Source of the DNA: CAYPTY01 sp964413935
Lineage (GTDB): Bacteria; Bacteroidota; Rhodothermia; Balneolales; Balneolaceae
Direction of reading: 5' to 3'
Assembly (NCBI GenBank): GCA_964413935.1
Contig: CAYPTY010000024.1
Coordinates: 1-33,834, forward strand
DNA length: 33,834 nt
The stretch's first letter is position 1, and every line of letters starts with the position of its first letter. This document shows positions 1 to 6,263 of the stretch, in pieces. The translations under genes were made by a program, and so were the position numbers. The notes under the pieces were generated by a model. It was not told the origin of the DNA, did not search any database, and was given only the letters and a program-made list of their open reading frames with translations.

Positions 1-711
1 GTAATCAGGGTTTTCATCTTTGATTTGAATTGCAAGCTCAGTGGCCCGTTCAAAATCCCGTAGACCAATATATGAGTGAATTTGTCCGGCAATACCCATC
101 AGACTATTTGGATCGATTTCCCTGAACTGGTTAAAGTAATCCAACTGTTTTTCATGCTTTTCTAAGTAGAACCAGCACCAGCCTGCAAATCGTTAAGCTA
201 CACCAGGAGCATTTTCTCCCCCAACTGCTATTGACTTCTCAAGGTACGGGAGAGCTAATCCCGGATTACCGGTATCAAAATAATTTCTGCCTAGCATCAT
301 TTGAATTTCAGGATGATCAGGTAGATGCTGAATGGCATCCATTAATACTTTTCGAATCATCCCATGGCGCCATTTTGCACGATAAGCTGCTACTTCCCAA
401 TCATATGCATCAAAAAATGTAGGATCGGCTAACCTTGCTTTATTTTCATACACAATTACACTATCAAAGAAATTTTCTGTCCCTTCTTTTCTGTATTCCC
501 CAACAAAAGCCTGACCAATCTTATGATAAGCCATGGCATGCTCAGCATCAATGTCGATGGCTTTCTTATACATAGAAATGGCTTTTTTACCATCATTCTT
601 CGCAATCAGACTATCCCCTTGTTTTATATAATATTCAGTACTCAGATCTTGTGCTACTGTGTGTATTGAACTAAACCCAACCAAAATGAGAAGTACTGCT
701 AACTGTTTCAT
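1..711 (-). pseudogene. Exported TPR-repeat protein, interrupted by an in-frame TAA; runs off the window start
   Basis: The product begins with a secretion signal (MKQLAVLLILVGF... ending HTVAQ) and continues as helix-turn-helix TPR-like repeats (for example GDSLIAKNDGKKAISMYKKA, then LGRNYFDTGNPGLALPYLEK). I start it at 711 because the signal peptide begins there; an upstream in-frame ATG at 771 would add 20 unlikely residues. After 172 residues there is a TAA at 193-195. The same frame then stays open for all 64 codons to the window edge and still reads as TPR (FYLEKHEKQLDYFNQF..., IHSYIGLRDFERATELAIQ). This is what a single nonsense change, probably Tyr to stop, would give. TPR proteins act as scaffolds for protein-protein contacts; no specific role can be assigned. 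A base error in the assembly is the main alternative. Confidence 0.75.
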
Positions 712-756
712 ATTCCCTTTATTTATTCTTTGACTCTTGTAGTAAATACATCTTAA

Positions 757-806
757 TCCCAGTCCAAACATAATTAATCAATCCCAGTCCAAACATAATT
801 AATCAA
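757..806. repeat. Perfect 25-base tandem duplication upstream of the TPR gene
   Basis: Bases 757-781 are repeated exactly at 782-806 (unit starts tcccagtccaaac and ends ttaatcaa). It lies 46 bases upstream of the probable start of the TPR gene, so one copy may have duplicated part of its leader or promoter. Because the copies are identical, the duplication is either recent or an assembly or polymerase slippage product. Confidence 0.85.
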
Positions 807-914
807 TTAAATAGAGCACAATTATTTAGCATATGTGTTGCTCCAACATGTTTTCATTGACTGCCTTCACTCTGCCAACTACATTTGGTATTACAGTAAC
901 CATTGGAGGGATAT

Positions 915-1583
915 ATGAAAATAGGACTTATCGGATCCGGAGCCGTGAATCAGGCTCTGGCCAAAGGCTTTCTGAAACACCATCATGAGGTGATGATTGC
1001 TTCACGTTCTGCTGATAAAAGAGGAGAACTGAAGCACGAAATCGGCGGACTCATGCAGACCGGAAATTTTGAAGAAACCGCCGCATTCGGACATATTCTG
1101 GTGCTGGCTGTGAAGGGAGAGGCAGCCCTGAATGTGGTCAAAGGCATTCCGGCCGAGCATCTGGCCGATAAAACCATTTTGGATGCCACCAATCCCATTG
1201 ATGAGTCATCCAACGCAAATGGAATGCCTGAACACGGGGTTCTTACCTATTTTTCAGACATCAACCGATCCCTGATGGAGGATTTACAGGATGCAGTTCC
1301 GGAGGCCCATTTTGTGAAATGCTTCAGTCAGGTGGGCTCAGCGCTTATGGTAAATCCGGATTTCGGAGGAAACAGGCCCACCATGTTTATCTGTGGGAAT
1401 GCAGATGCTGCCAAAGAAGAAGCACGCGTAATCCTGGATCAATTTGGATGGGAAGTCTATGATATGGGATCGGTTAAAGCAGCCCGGGCCATTGAGCCCC
1501 TGGCCATGCTCTGGTGTATTCGCGGATTCGCCGAAAACAAATGGGATCATGCCTTTCATTTGTTGAAACCTGGTGAGGGATAA
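915..1583 (+). CDS. NADPH-dependent F420 reductase-like Rossmann protein
   Basis: A 222-residue protein whose N-terminus is a Rossmann dinucleotide-binding fold: MKIGLIGSGAVNQALAKGF, followed by the NADP-friendly ASRSADKR loop that replaces the acidic residue of NAD-specific enzymes. The LVLAVKGEAALNVV and LDATNPI segments are typical of the F420-dependent NADP oxidoreductase/ProC-like family (PF03807). I start at ATG 915, seven bases after a clear ggaggg ribosome-binding site; a TTG at 903 is in frame but overlaps that site. The family reduces or oxidises small substrates with NADPH. F420 itself is not expected in this group, so the substrate is unknown. It stands alone on the plus strand, with repeats downstream. 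Confidence 0.8.
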   Translation: MKIGLIGSGAVNQALAKGFLKHHHEVMIASRSADKRGELKHEIGGLMQTGNFEETAAFGHILVLAVKGEAALNVVKGIPAEHLADKTILDATNPIDESSNANGMPEHGVLTYFSDINRSLMEDLQDAVPEAHFVKCFSQVGSALMVNPDFGGNRPTMFICGNADAAKEEARVILDQFGWEVYDMGSVKAARAIEPLAMLWCIRGFAENKWDHAFHLLKPGEG

Positions 1584-1632
1584 TCAGTGAAGTGCTTAAA
1601 ACGGCTCAAGCAGACTACCTAAGGGCAGTCAG

Positions 1633-1970
1633 GCCTGCCCCGATTCTATCGGGGATTGTGGCATTCCCTCACCCCCATTGTCTGTCATTCCACTTCAGTG
1701 TAATCCGTAGTAGTATAGCCATCACCCTCACCCCCCTTTGTCTGTCATTCCACTTCAGTGGAATCCGAAGTAGCATAGCCCCATCCCCGGCTCAGACTCC
1801 ACATGCCTGTGGAGTGACAGATGAATAATAATGGCGCAAGCAGCCTGCCCCGATTCCATCGGGGCTTGTATCATTCCCTCACCCCCTTTGTCTGTCATTC
1901 CACTTCAGCGGAATCCGTAGTAGCCTAGCCCTCTCCCCAGCCCAGACTCCACATGTCTGTGGAGTGACAG
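1633..1970. repeat. Two copies of a hairpin-rich intergenic repeat unit
   Basis: The gene-free stretch 1584-2101 contains a composite repeat. Unit A is 1633-1820 and unit B 1842-1970. Both run in the same order: a ccccgat/atcgggg hairpin (1638-1654; 1848-1864), a cattccctcaccccc tract, a tctgtcattccacttcag hairpin (attccac/gtggaat), and an actccaca/tgtggagt hairpin (1796-1815; 1946-1965). Unit A holds an extra internal 60-base tandem copy (1681-1740 against 1741-1800). The three stems differ by scattered substitutions. This looks like a genome-wide palindromic intergenic repeat family similar in concept to BIME/REP elements. I see no convincing gene in it; short open frames here are low-complexity. 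Confidence 0.75.
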
Positions 1971-1978
1971 CTTAGCTC

Positions 1979-2001
1979 GTTCCGAAGCTCTGCTTCGGAA
2001 C
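1979..2001. other. Perfect 9-bp-stem hairpin next to the repeat block
   Basis: gttccgaag (1979-1987), loop ctctg, cttcggaac (1993-2001). No run of T follows on either strand, so it is not a standard intrinsic terminator. A second inverted repeat, gtcacac/gtgtgac (2068-2090), lies 11 bases past the stop of the helicase gene on the minus strand, again without a T run. They could protect RNA 3' ends or belong to the same repeat family. Confidence 0.6.
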
Positions 2002-2101
2002 GCCCTGCTCACGAGCGGTAGTTCCAATGACCTTGTTCATTCTCCTGACCCTGTACTCAGGTAATAGGTCACACAGCGGAGCAGTGTGACGAAGAAGATT
2101 T

Positions 2102-4294
2102 CTACTTAAGCACCTTTTGAAAAATTCCAATAACCCTAAAATTACTCAGCTCATCCTCTTTAAGTTCAATATCTGAATAGGCCTCATCATAAGATCGAGG
2201 TTTCAAAATGATAGATTGATGCCTCCATCCATCTTCATCTTGATACTTTTTACTCTCATATTCTTTAACAGAATAGTACGATCCAAAGTCCTGGTCTTTG
2301 AAATTGGTATTCTCTACGAGAACAATTTGACCGTTTCGTGAACCCCCTGTATACTTTTTAAAAAGACAAATCGCACCATTTGGGATTATCTTATTCATCG
2401 ATTCACCAACCACTTTGCAGGCAAACAAGTGCTCATCTGGCTTTATACCTTCAGGTACTCTAATCCAATCTTTATCCTGAACATCCTGAATATCACCAAA
2501 GCTACCTGCTGCTACTTTTAAATCATATAATGGGACAGAGTTTTCATAAGGAATTATTTCTTCTTCCTGCCTAATGGAATACATTTTGACAGAATCATGC
2601 TTGTATTTTGGGATATGTGATTCAAAGTACTTTTTTAGCTCCGGATCACAGACATACACATAAGTGCCTCTGATACCTCGTAGTAGTATTGTTGTATAGA
2701 TGTTTGTGATGAATGCTTTAAGTTCTTCAGAGTCTTTGATGGACTGCTTGCCGTTTTTATCGTAGTAGTTTTCCTCTTTGATTATGATCTCATTTTTGAC
2801 CGGATCGTAAGAGATTTCATTTCCGAAAATGATTCCTGCATAATTTAAATCGTAGCCTTGTGTGGTATGTATGCAACCAACTTCTTCTACCGAGTTATCT
2901 GAATTAATCCAATCTTTTGATGTACTGTTCCATCTTAGATGTACACCATCGATGTTTATGTCATACAATTCCGGTTTTTTTTTCGATAGCCATTCCCAGG
3001 AATAGCCGGCAATGAGTCTGGACAGACCCTTTTCCTCATTCCTCCTCTTAATTTGCGCAATCATCTCTTCAAGCGAATCGAATAAGGTGAATTCGTACTC
3101 TTTTGAGTTGAAAACCGGGGAAGCGCTATTCAAAGAGCCTCCAAGAAGTGAATCTATATACTTAACATAGTCATTACCCCCTCTGACCCTGAACTGTGAC
3201 TTTAATGTTAAGACTGAGGTGTCTTTATTTGCCTTGAATTTATCAAAGTCTTCTTTTCTGGTGTCCGATGGCTTAATAGACTGTCCATCATCGTAGAAGA
3301 GAATTGTGTTAGACGACTGCATGCATATCCAGTCCAGTTCACTGCAATTGTTTTTATCCAGGCCCAGGACTTCACATGCATTGTCGAATGCTTTATAATA
3401 GGCGCCAAGGTTCACTCTTCTTCGCAGTCGGTGTGCCTCATCAACAACAAGTAAATCATATTTTGATCTGCTCACTTCTGCAGGTCCGATCACCATACTG
3501 CCACTCAATCCTTTAATATTTTTAAAAACCTTTTTTAGCGTGGACCTGAAAGATGACATCGGTACAACCAGTGCCATTTTAGGTTCGGGAAATTTTTCCC
3601 TGATTTTTTCAACAAGTTGAATAAAGCTTTTTTCTTCTGTGCCAAACTCTTTAAAACTAAAATCCCCTAACTCACTGCTAAGCATCTTAAAAAGAAATAT
3701 TGCCAGGATCGTTTTACCTGTACCTGCCCCACCTTCCACTACTGTATTCTTAAATTTACCTGTGGCCAGGCTTTCAAGAATTTGATGAAGGCCTTGACTC
3801 TGCTCTACCGTAAGGCTTTTGTATGGCGAGTATTTAAATAAATCTGAATTATCAATGTGCTCTAAAGAGTGTTTCGTAATACCTTCTGCGCGCAGCTGAT
3901 TCCAGACCGAATCAAAGATGTCCCGGTAAACTTCCTTTTTCTGGTAATAGTTATGATTTGCAAGTCCAAGGTTTCCGTTTAGCAGTTGGTAAACATTATC
4001 ACCAGACATGTACTTGATAAGATTTGATTCAATGTCTAGTGTTGCTGATTTATTGAACTTATCACTGGTTATGAGGTGAACGGATGTCAGTTTACTTTTT
4101 TTCTTATGCTTTAAATGAGTACTCAATCGAGCATAAGCATCCGTAGTTTCTCCTACATAGGCCGTTTTTGTTTTACCATCACTTAAGATGTAAACCAGGG
4201 GCCAAAAATCTTTGGCATAATGATTTGTATTGAAATTTTCGAACAGTGAAGGTTCAAAATAAAACTGCTCTACCTTGACCTGGGGTGAAATCAT
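2102..4294 (-). CDS. GIY-YIG nuclease / Schlafen-group-3-like helicase (DUF2075) / LexA-type S24 peptidase fusion
   Basis: A 730-residue three-part protein. Residues 33-91 match a GIY-YIG endonuclease core: LVYILSD and YVGET strands, Arg56 and Glu89 in the places of the catalytic pair. Residues about 183-560 form a DUF2075 (SLFN-g3) superfamily 1 helicase: Walker A GGAGTGKT (Lys194), Walker B LLVVDEAH (Asp285-Glu286), SQFR (367-370), TTQGYDLNYAG (477-487) and LLRGIRGTYVYV (537-548). Residues about 588-730 are a LexA/UmuD-like S24 domain with a VAAG cleavage site (Ala596-Gly597), Ser632 in VGESM and Lys677 in SVKEY. The site-to-Ser distance, 36, is close to LexA's 35. The start overlaps the mazG-like stop by one base (TAATG), which indicates coupling. 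It is A+T-rich compared with flanking genes. A role in phage defence or DNA-damage response is inference. Confidence 0.88.
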   Translation of the reverse strand: MISPQVKVEQFYFEPSLFENFNTNHYAKDFWPLVYILSDGKTKTAYVGETTDAYARLSTHLKHKKKSKLTSVHLITSDKFNKSATLDIESNLIKYMSGDNVYQLLNGNLGLANHNYYQKKEVYRDIFDSVWNQLRAEGITKHSLEHIDNSDLFKYSPYKSLTVEQSQGLHQILESLATGKFKNTVVEGGAGTGKTILAIFLFKMLSSELGDFSFKEFGTEEKSFIQLVEKIREKFPEPKMALVVPMSSFRSTLKKVFKNIKGLSGSMVIGPAEVSRSKYDLLVVDEAHRLRRRVNLGAYYKAFDNACEVLGLDKNNCSELDWICMQSSNTILFYDDGQSIKPSDTRKEDFDKFKANKDTSVLTLKSQFRVRGGNDYVKYIDSLLGGSLNSASPVFNSKEYEFTLFDSLEEMIAQIKRRNEEKGLSRLIAGYSWEWLSKKKPELYDINIDGVHLRWNSTSKDWINSDNSVEEVGCIHTTQGYDLNYAGIIFGNEISYDPVKNEIIIKEENYYDKNGKQSIKDSEELKAFITNIYTTILLRGIRGTYVYVCDPELKKYFESHIPKYKHDSVKMYSIRQEEEIIPYENSVPLYDLKVAAGSFGDIQDVQDKDWIRVPEGIKPDEHLFACKVVGESMNKIIPNGAICLFKKYTGGSRNGQIVLVENTNFKDQDFGSYYSVKEYESKKYQDEDGWRHQSIILKPRSYDEAYSDIELKEDELSNFRVIGIFQKVLK

Positions 4295-4623
4295 TACAGC
4301 TCATTATATTTTTTCGCTGTTCCTTTCGCCTTATCAACGGGATACTTTTCGCCGTTTCTCTTGATTTTTTCAAAAAGCATCTCTCTCACGTCAAAGCCGT
4401 ACTTGTCGGCCAGCAAAAAGGCATAGGCTAAAATGTCGGCCAACTCTTCTTTTACTTTTTCCGGATCAGCCTCATTGGCAGGTTTCCATAAAAAGTTTTC
4501 TAATAGTTCACCGGCTTCGATACTAAGAGCAAGGGACAAGTCCTTGGGATTGTGGAATTGCTCCCAGTCTCTGTCATTTCGGAATTTGATTAATGCATCA
4601 GTAATTTCTTGTATGTCACTCAT
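4294..4623 (-). CDS. MazG-like nucleotide pyrophosphohydrolase
   Basis: A 109-residue all-helical MazG-superfamily protein, the short RS21-C6/dCTPase-like type. The metal-binding pattern is visible: EAGELLE (helix 2, ExxE type) and EELADILAYAF (helix 3, ExxD type). Family members hydrolyse (d)NTPs to (d)NMP and pyrophosphate, either cleaning non-standard nucleotides or lowering nucleotide pools. Its stop shares one base with the start of the downstream helicase fusion, so the two are almost certainly made together; nucleotide hydrolysis may serve the nuclease/helicase. No Shine-Dalgarno is seen; the 19 bases before the ATG are pure A/T. The cassette junction at 4642/4643 lies right upstream, so its native promoter may have been separated from it. 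Confidence 0.88.
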   Translation of the reverse strand: MSDIQEITDALIKFRNDRDWEQFHNPKDLSLALSIEAGELLENFLWKPANEADPEKVKEELADILAYAFLLADKYGFDVREMLFEKIKRNGEKYPVDKAKGTAKKYNEL

Positions 4624-4642
4624 AATTAATAAATAATTAATA

Positions 4643-4772
4643 CAACGGTTTGCGGTTTTACCGACTTGGCTTCATTGGCTTGTAATGTAGTTAAACCATA
4701 TACTTTTTATAAGCTTACAGTTCTTGAATTTGCAAATAGTGGCCAAGTCCGCGTTGAAACCGTTGTTAGTGC
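4643..4772 (-). repeat. attC-like recombination site of the cassette
   Basis: On the minus strand: R''-like GCACTAAC (4772-4765), spacer AACGG, TTT, then an L''-like CGGACTTGGC arm (down to about 4742). A variable centre of about 70 bases follows, then GCCAAGTCGG (4670-4661) and AAACCGTTG (4651-4643). The arms ACAACGGTTT and AAACCGTTGT pair perfectly; the inner arms pair over ACTTGGC/GCCAAGT with mismatched bases beside them, as expected for attC extrahelical bases. Once joined to the other cassette end the outer stem would be 21 bp. The length, about 137 bases with the completed R' box, is at the upper end of the usual attC range. The RYYYAAC/GTTRRRY consensus is matched at the key AAC/GTT but not at every degenerate base. 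Confidence 0.6.
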
Positions 4773-4776
4773 AAAT

Positions 4777-5664
4777 TTAGTAGTGGCTTTGATGTTTCAA
4801 TTCATCTCCTTCCATATAATATTCTTGTCCAACACTAATAAAATTAAGCTGCAAGCGATTCAAAGCTTTTGGATTATATACTGCTGTAAGATCGTTGCCA
4901 ACTACGTTTGGCATATTATAAATGTCTACTATAGAATATAAAATGCCTGAAATATGTGAATATTTTTCTGTTAAGAAGTTGACAAATCGAATTTCTTCTT
5001 TGTTTGGGTTTTGAGTAAATGAATTCTCTTTATAATAGGAGTTGGTGAAACAGTTACTCGGTTTGTCGAAAGAAAAAGTTAAGTCGCCTATACCAAACAA
5101 ACACCTAACAATACGAAGAACAGTTTGATCTGTGACGGAAAGAGGAACATTTTTACCATTTAAAGCAATCAATGTAATATCGTTTTCACCAATAATTCCT
5201 TGGCTTTGGTATTCTTTGAACTTTTGCTGTTTGTAATTGATGGCGCTTGTAAGTCTTAACATTATTTGATCTTCAGGTACAGTTTGTACTTCCTCAATTT
5301 CTTTTATAATGACTTCATTTTGCCCAGTTCCAGAACCAACAGTGACAGCTTCAATCCATATGTTTTGATTCTCTTTTTTAATGAATAAATCTGGACCCCT
5401 CGACTCTTGGTATTCTCTTTCCGATCTTTTTGCTAAATTTTTGTTCTGTGATAAAAGAGCGTCACATAGATACATTTCCCAGAAACGAGCATGAAAATGC
5501 TCAGAAGCTTTTTGTGGTAAATCTTTATCTAAATATCGACAAGTTCTATTATAGAGATTCTCTATATAACAGTGATAATCTTGATTCTGCGAATATTCTC
5601 GATTCTTTATGTCTTTATAAAGAGGATCTTTTATTTCGTTATCTGAAATCGAAAAAAAAGTCAT
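4777..5664 (-). CDS. Cassette-borne protein with a PD-(D/E)xK-like nuclease signature
   Basis: A 295-residue protein with no signal peptide or membrane segment. The stretch RFWEMYL (Glu63), RGPDLFI (Asp92) and IWIEAV (Glu105) follows the order E...PD...hhhExh of restriction-endonuclease-fold proteins, although the usual Lys two residues after the last Glu is Val107. I do not recognise the rest (170-295), which has Tyr/Asn-rich segments. The gene is A+T-rich (one 60-base sample near 4801-4860 is about one-third G+C, against about half in a sample from pdxA), indicating a foreign origin. It starts 22 bases into the candidate cassette and its TAA lies five bases from the attC-like site. A DNA-targeting or defence role is inference; a catalytically dead REase-fold protein is equally possible. 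Confidence 0.7.
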   Translation of the reverse strand: MTFFSISDNEIKDPLYKDIKNREYSQNQDYHCYIENLYNRTCRYLDKDLPQKASEHFHARFWEMYLCDALLSQNKNLAKRSEREYQESRGPDLFIKKENQNIWIEAVTVGSGTGQNEVIIKEIEEVQTVPEDQIMLRLTSAINYKQQKFKEYQSQGIIGENDITLIALNGKNVPLSVTDQTVLRIVRCLFGIGDLTFSFDKPSNCFTNSYYKENSFTQNPNKEEIRFVNFLTEKYSHISGILYSIVDIYNMPNVVGNDLTAVYNPKALNRLQLNFISVGQEYYMEGDELKHQSHY

Positions 5665-5741
5665 CTGAGAATTTAATTTGCACTAACTAGCTTATATGTC
5701 GACATCCATCCCCCATACCATACCAAAACATAGACTTATAC

Positions 5742-6257
5742 TCAACTTTTATTCCAGCCTCGCCCCTCAAAATCCATAAACTCGGATTGAAAGAAAAGGA
5801 TATCTCCCAGTTGCTGCTCCATCTCAAAATAGAGGGCATAAATATCCTCAAATTCATCGGCCTCACACTTCACCATGGGATACACCCGGCTTTTGGTGCG
5901 GATTTCAAGGGTGTACCACTCTGCTTGCCTGGTTCCGAACTCAAATAAAACCGGTCCGCTTTCCGCATTGGTCAGGATCACCACCAGCAATTCTGAAAAA
6001 TCGAATCTAAAGCGCTTAATACGAACATAACTTGCAATCAGTAGATATTGCCTGACCTCGTTATTCGCATAATCGAACACAAACTCTTTTTTGGTAAAAA
6101 GGCGCACCAGAATAGCGGAGGCGAAAATCCAGAGAAATACCGCGAAGAAGATACCCAGCAGCAGGCAGGTGAAAAAGGCGAGGAAATCGATCAGGGTGAA
6201 AGAAGCTTCCGTCTCCACCCGAACCTGCTGTCCGATCTTCTCAATTTTATAGCGCAT
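5742..6257 (-). CDS. Hypothetical membrane protein, two transmembrane segments
   Basis: A 171-residue protein. A charged N-terminus is followed by a hydrophobic stretch at about 20-52 (FTLIDFLAFFTCLLLGIFFA, then VFLWIFASAILVRLF) that can form a hairpin of two membrane helices or one long helix. The remaining 110 residues form a soluble, beta-rich domain (KEFVFDYANNEVRQYLLI, ELLVVILTNAESGPVLFEFG). I recognise no family. The gene starts six bases after the stop of the acyl-CoA carboxylase gene and is probably its operon partner, though no functional link can be stated. The stop is followed by about 55 bases of spacer before the A+T-rich island begins. Confidence 0.8.
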   Translation of the reverse strand: MRYKIEKIGQQVRVETEASFTLIDFLAFFTCLLLGIFFAVFLWIFASAILVRLFTKKEFVFDYANNEVRQYLLIASYVRIKRFRFDFSELLVVILTNAESGPVLFEFGTRQAEWYTLEIRTKSRVYPMVKCEADEFEDIYALYFEMEQQLGDILFFQSEFMDFEGRGWNKS

Positions 6258-6263
6258 CTGGGA

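Larger units (their letters stand above)
4643..5686 (-). mobile_element. Candidate solitary integron gene cassette (1044 bases) carrying one gene
   Basis: On the minus strand the segment starts TTAGTGCAAATT just before the start of one gene and ends with an attC-like structure right after that gene's stop, finishing ...AAACCGTTG. Joining the ends regenerates CCGTTG|TTAGTGC, i.e. an R' box GTTAGTGC exactly complementary to the R'' box GCACTAAC at 4772-4765. This is the architecture of a circularised integron cassette: minimal 5' leader, one gene, attC abutting the stop. The inferred uninterrupted site reads GCTAG|TATTAATT. No integrase or second cassette is in the window, so it would be an insertion at a secondary site or a remnant of an array. 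An alternative is a small transposable element bounded by the 13-base inverted repeat 4765-4777/5675-5687. Confidence 0.6.

Noticed and set aside
1681..1923. Three near-identical tctgtcattccacttcag segments resembling a CRISPR array
   Set aside because: Spacing is 60 then 150 bases, the sequence between copies is itself repeated, and no cas gene is present.
1979..2090. Rho-independent terminators for the helicase or reductase gene
   Set aside because: Both hairpins (1979-2001 and 2068-2090) lack a T run on either strand.
4666..4941. Plus-strand open frame across the attC-like site
   Set aside because: Overlaps the folded repeat and the end of the cassette gene; composition and start do not support it.
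4765..5687. Insertion sequence with 13-base terminal inverted repeats
   Set aside because: The enclosed protein has no transposase features, no target-site duplication is seen at the edges, and the folded structure continues outside 4765, which the attC explanation covers better. Kept only as an alternative.
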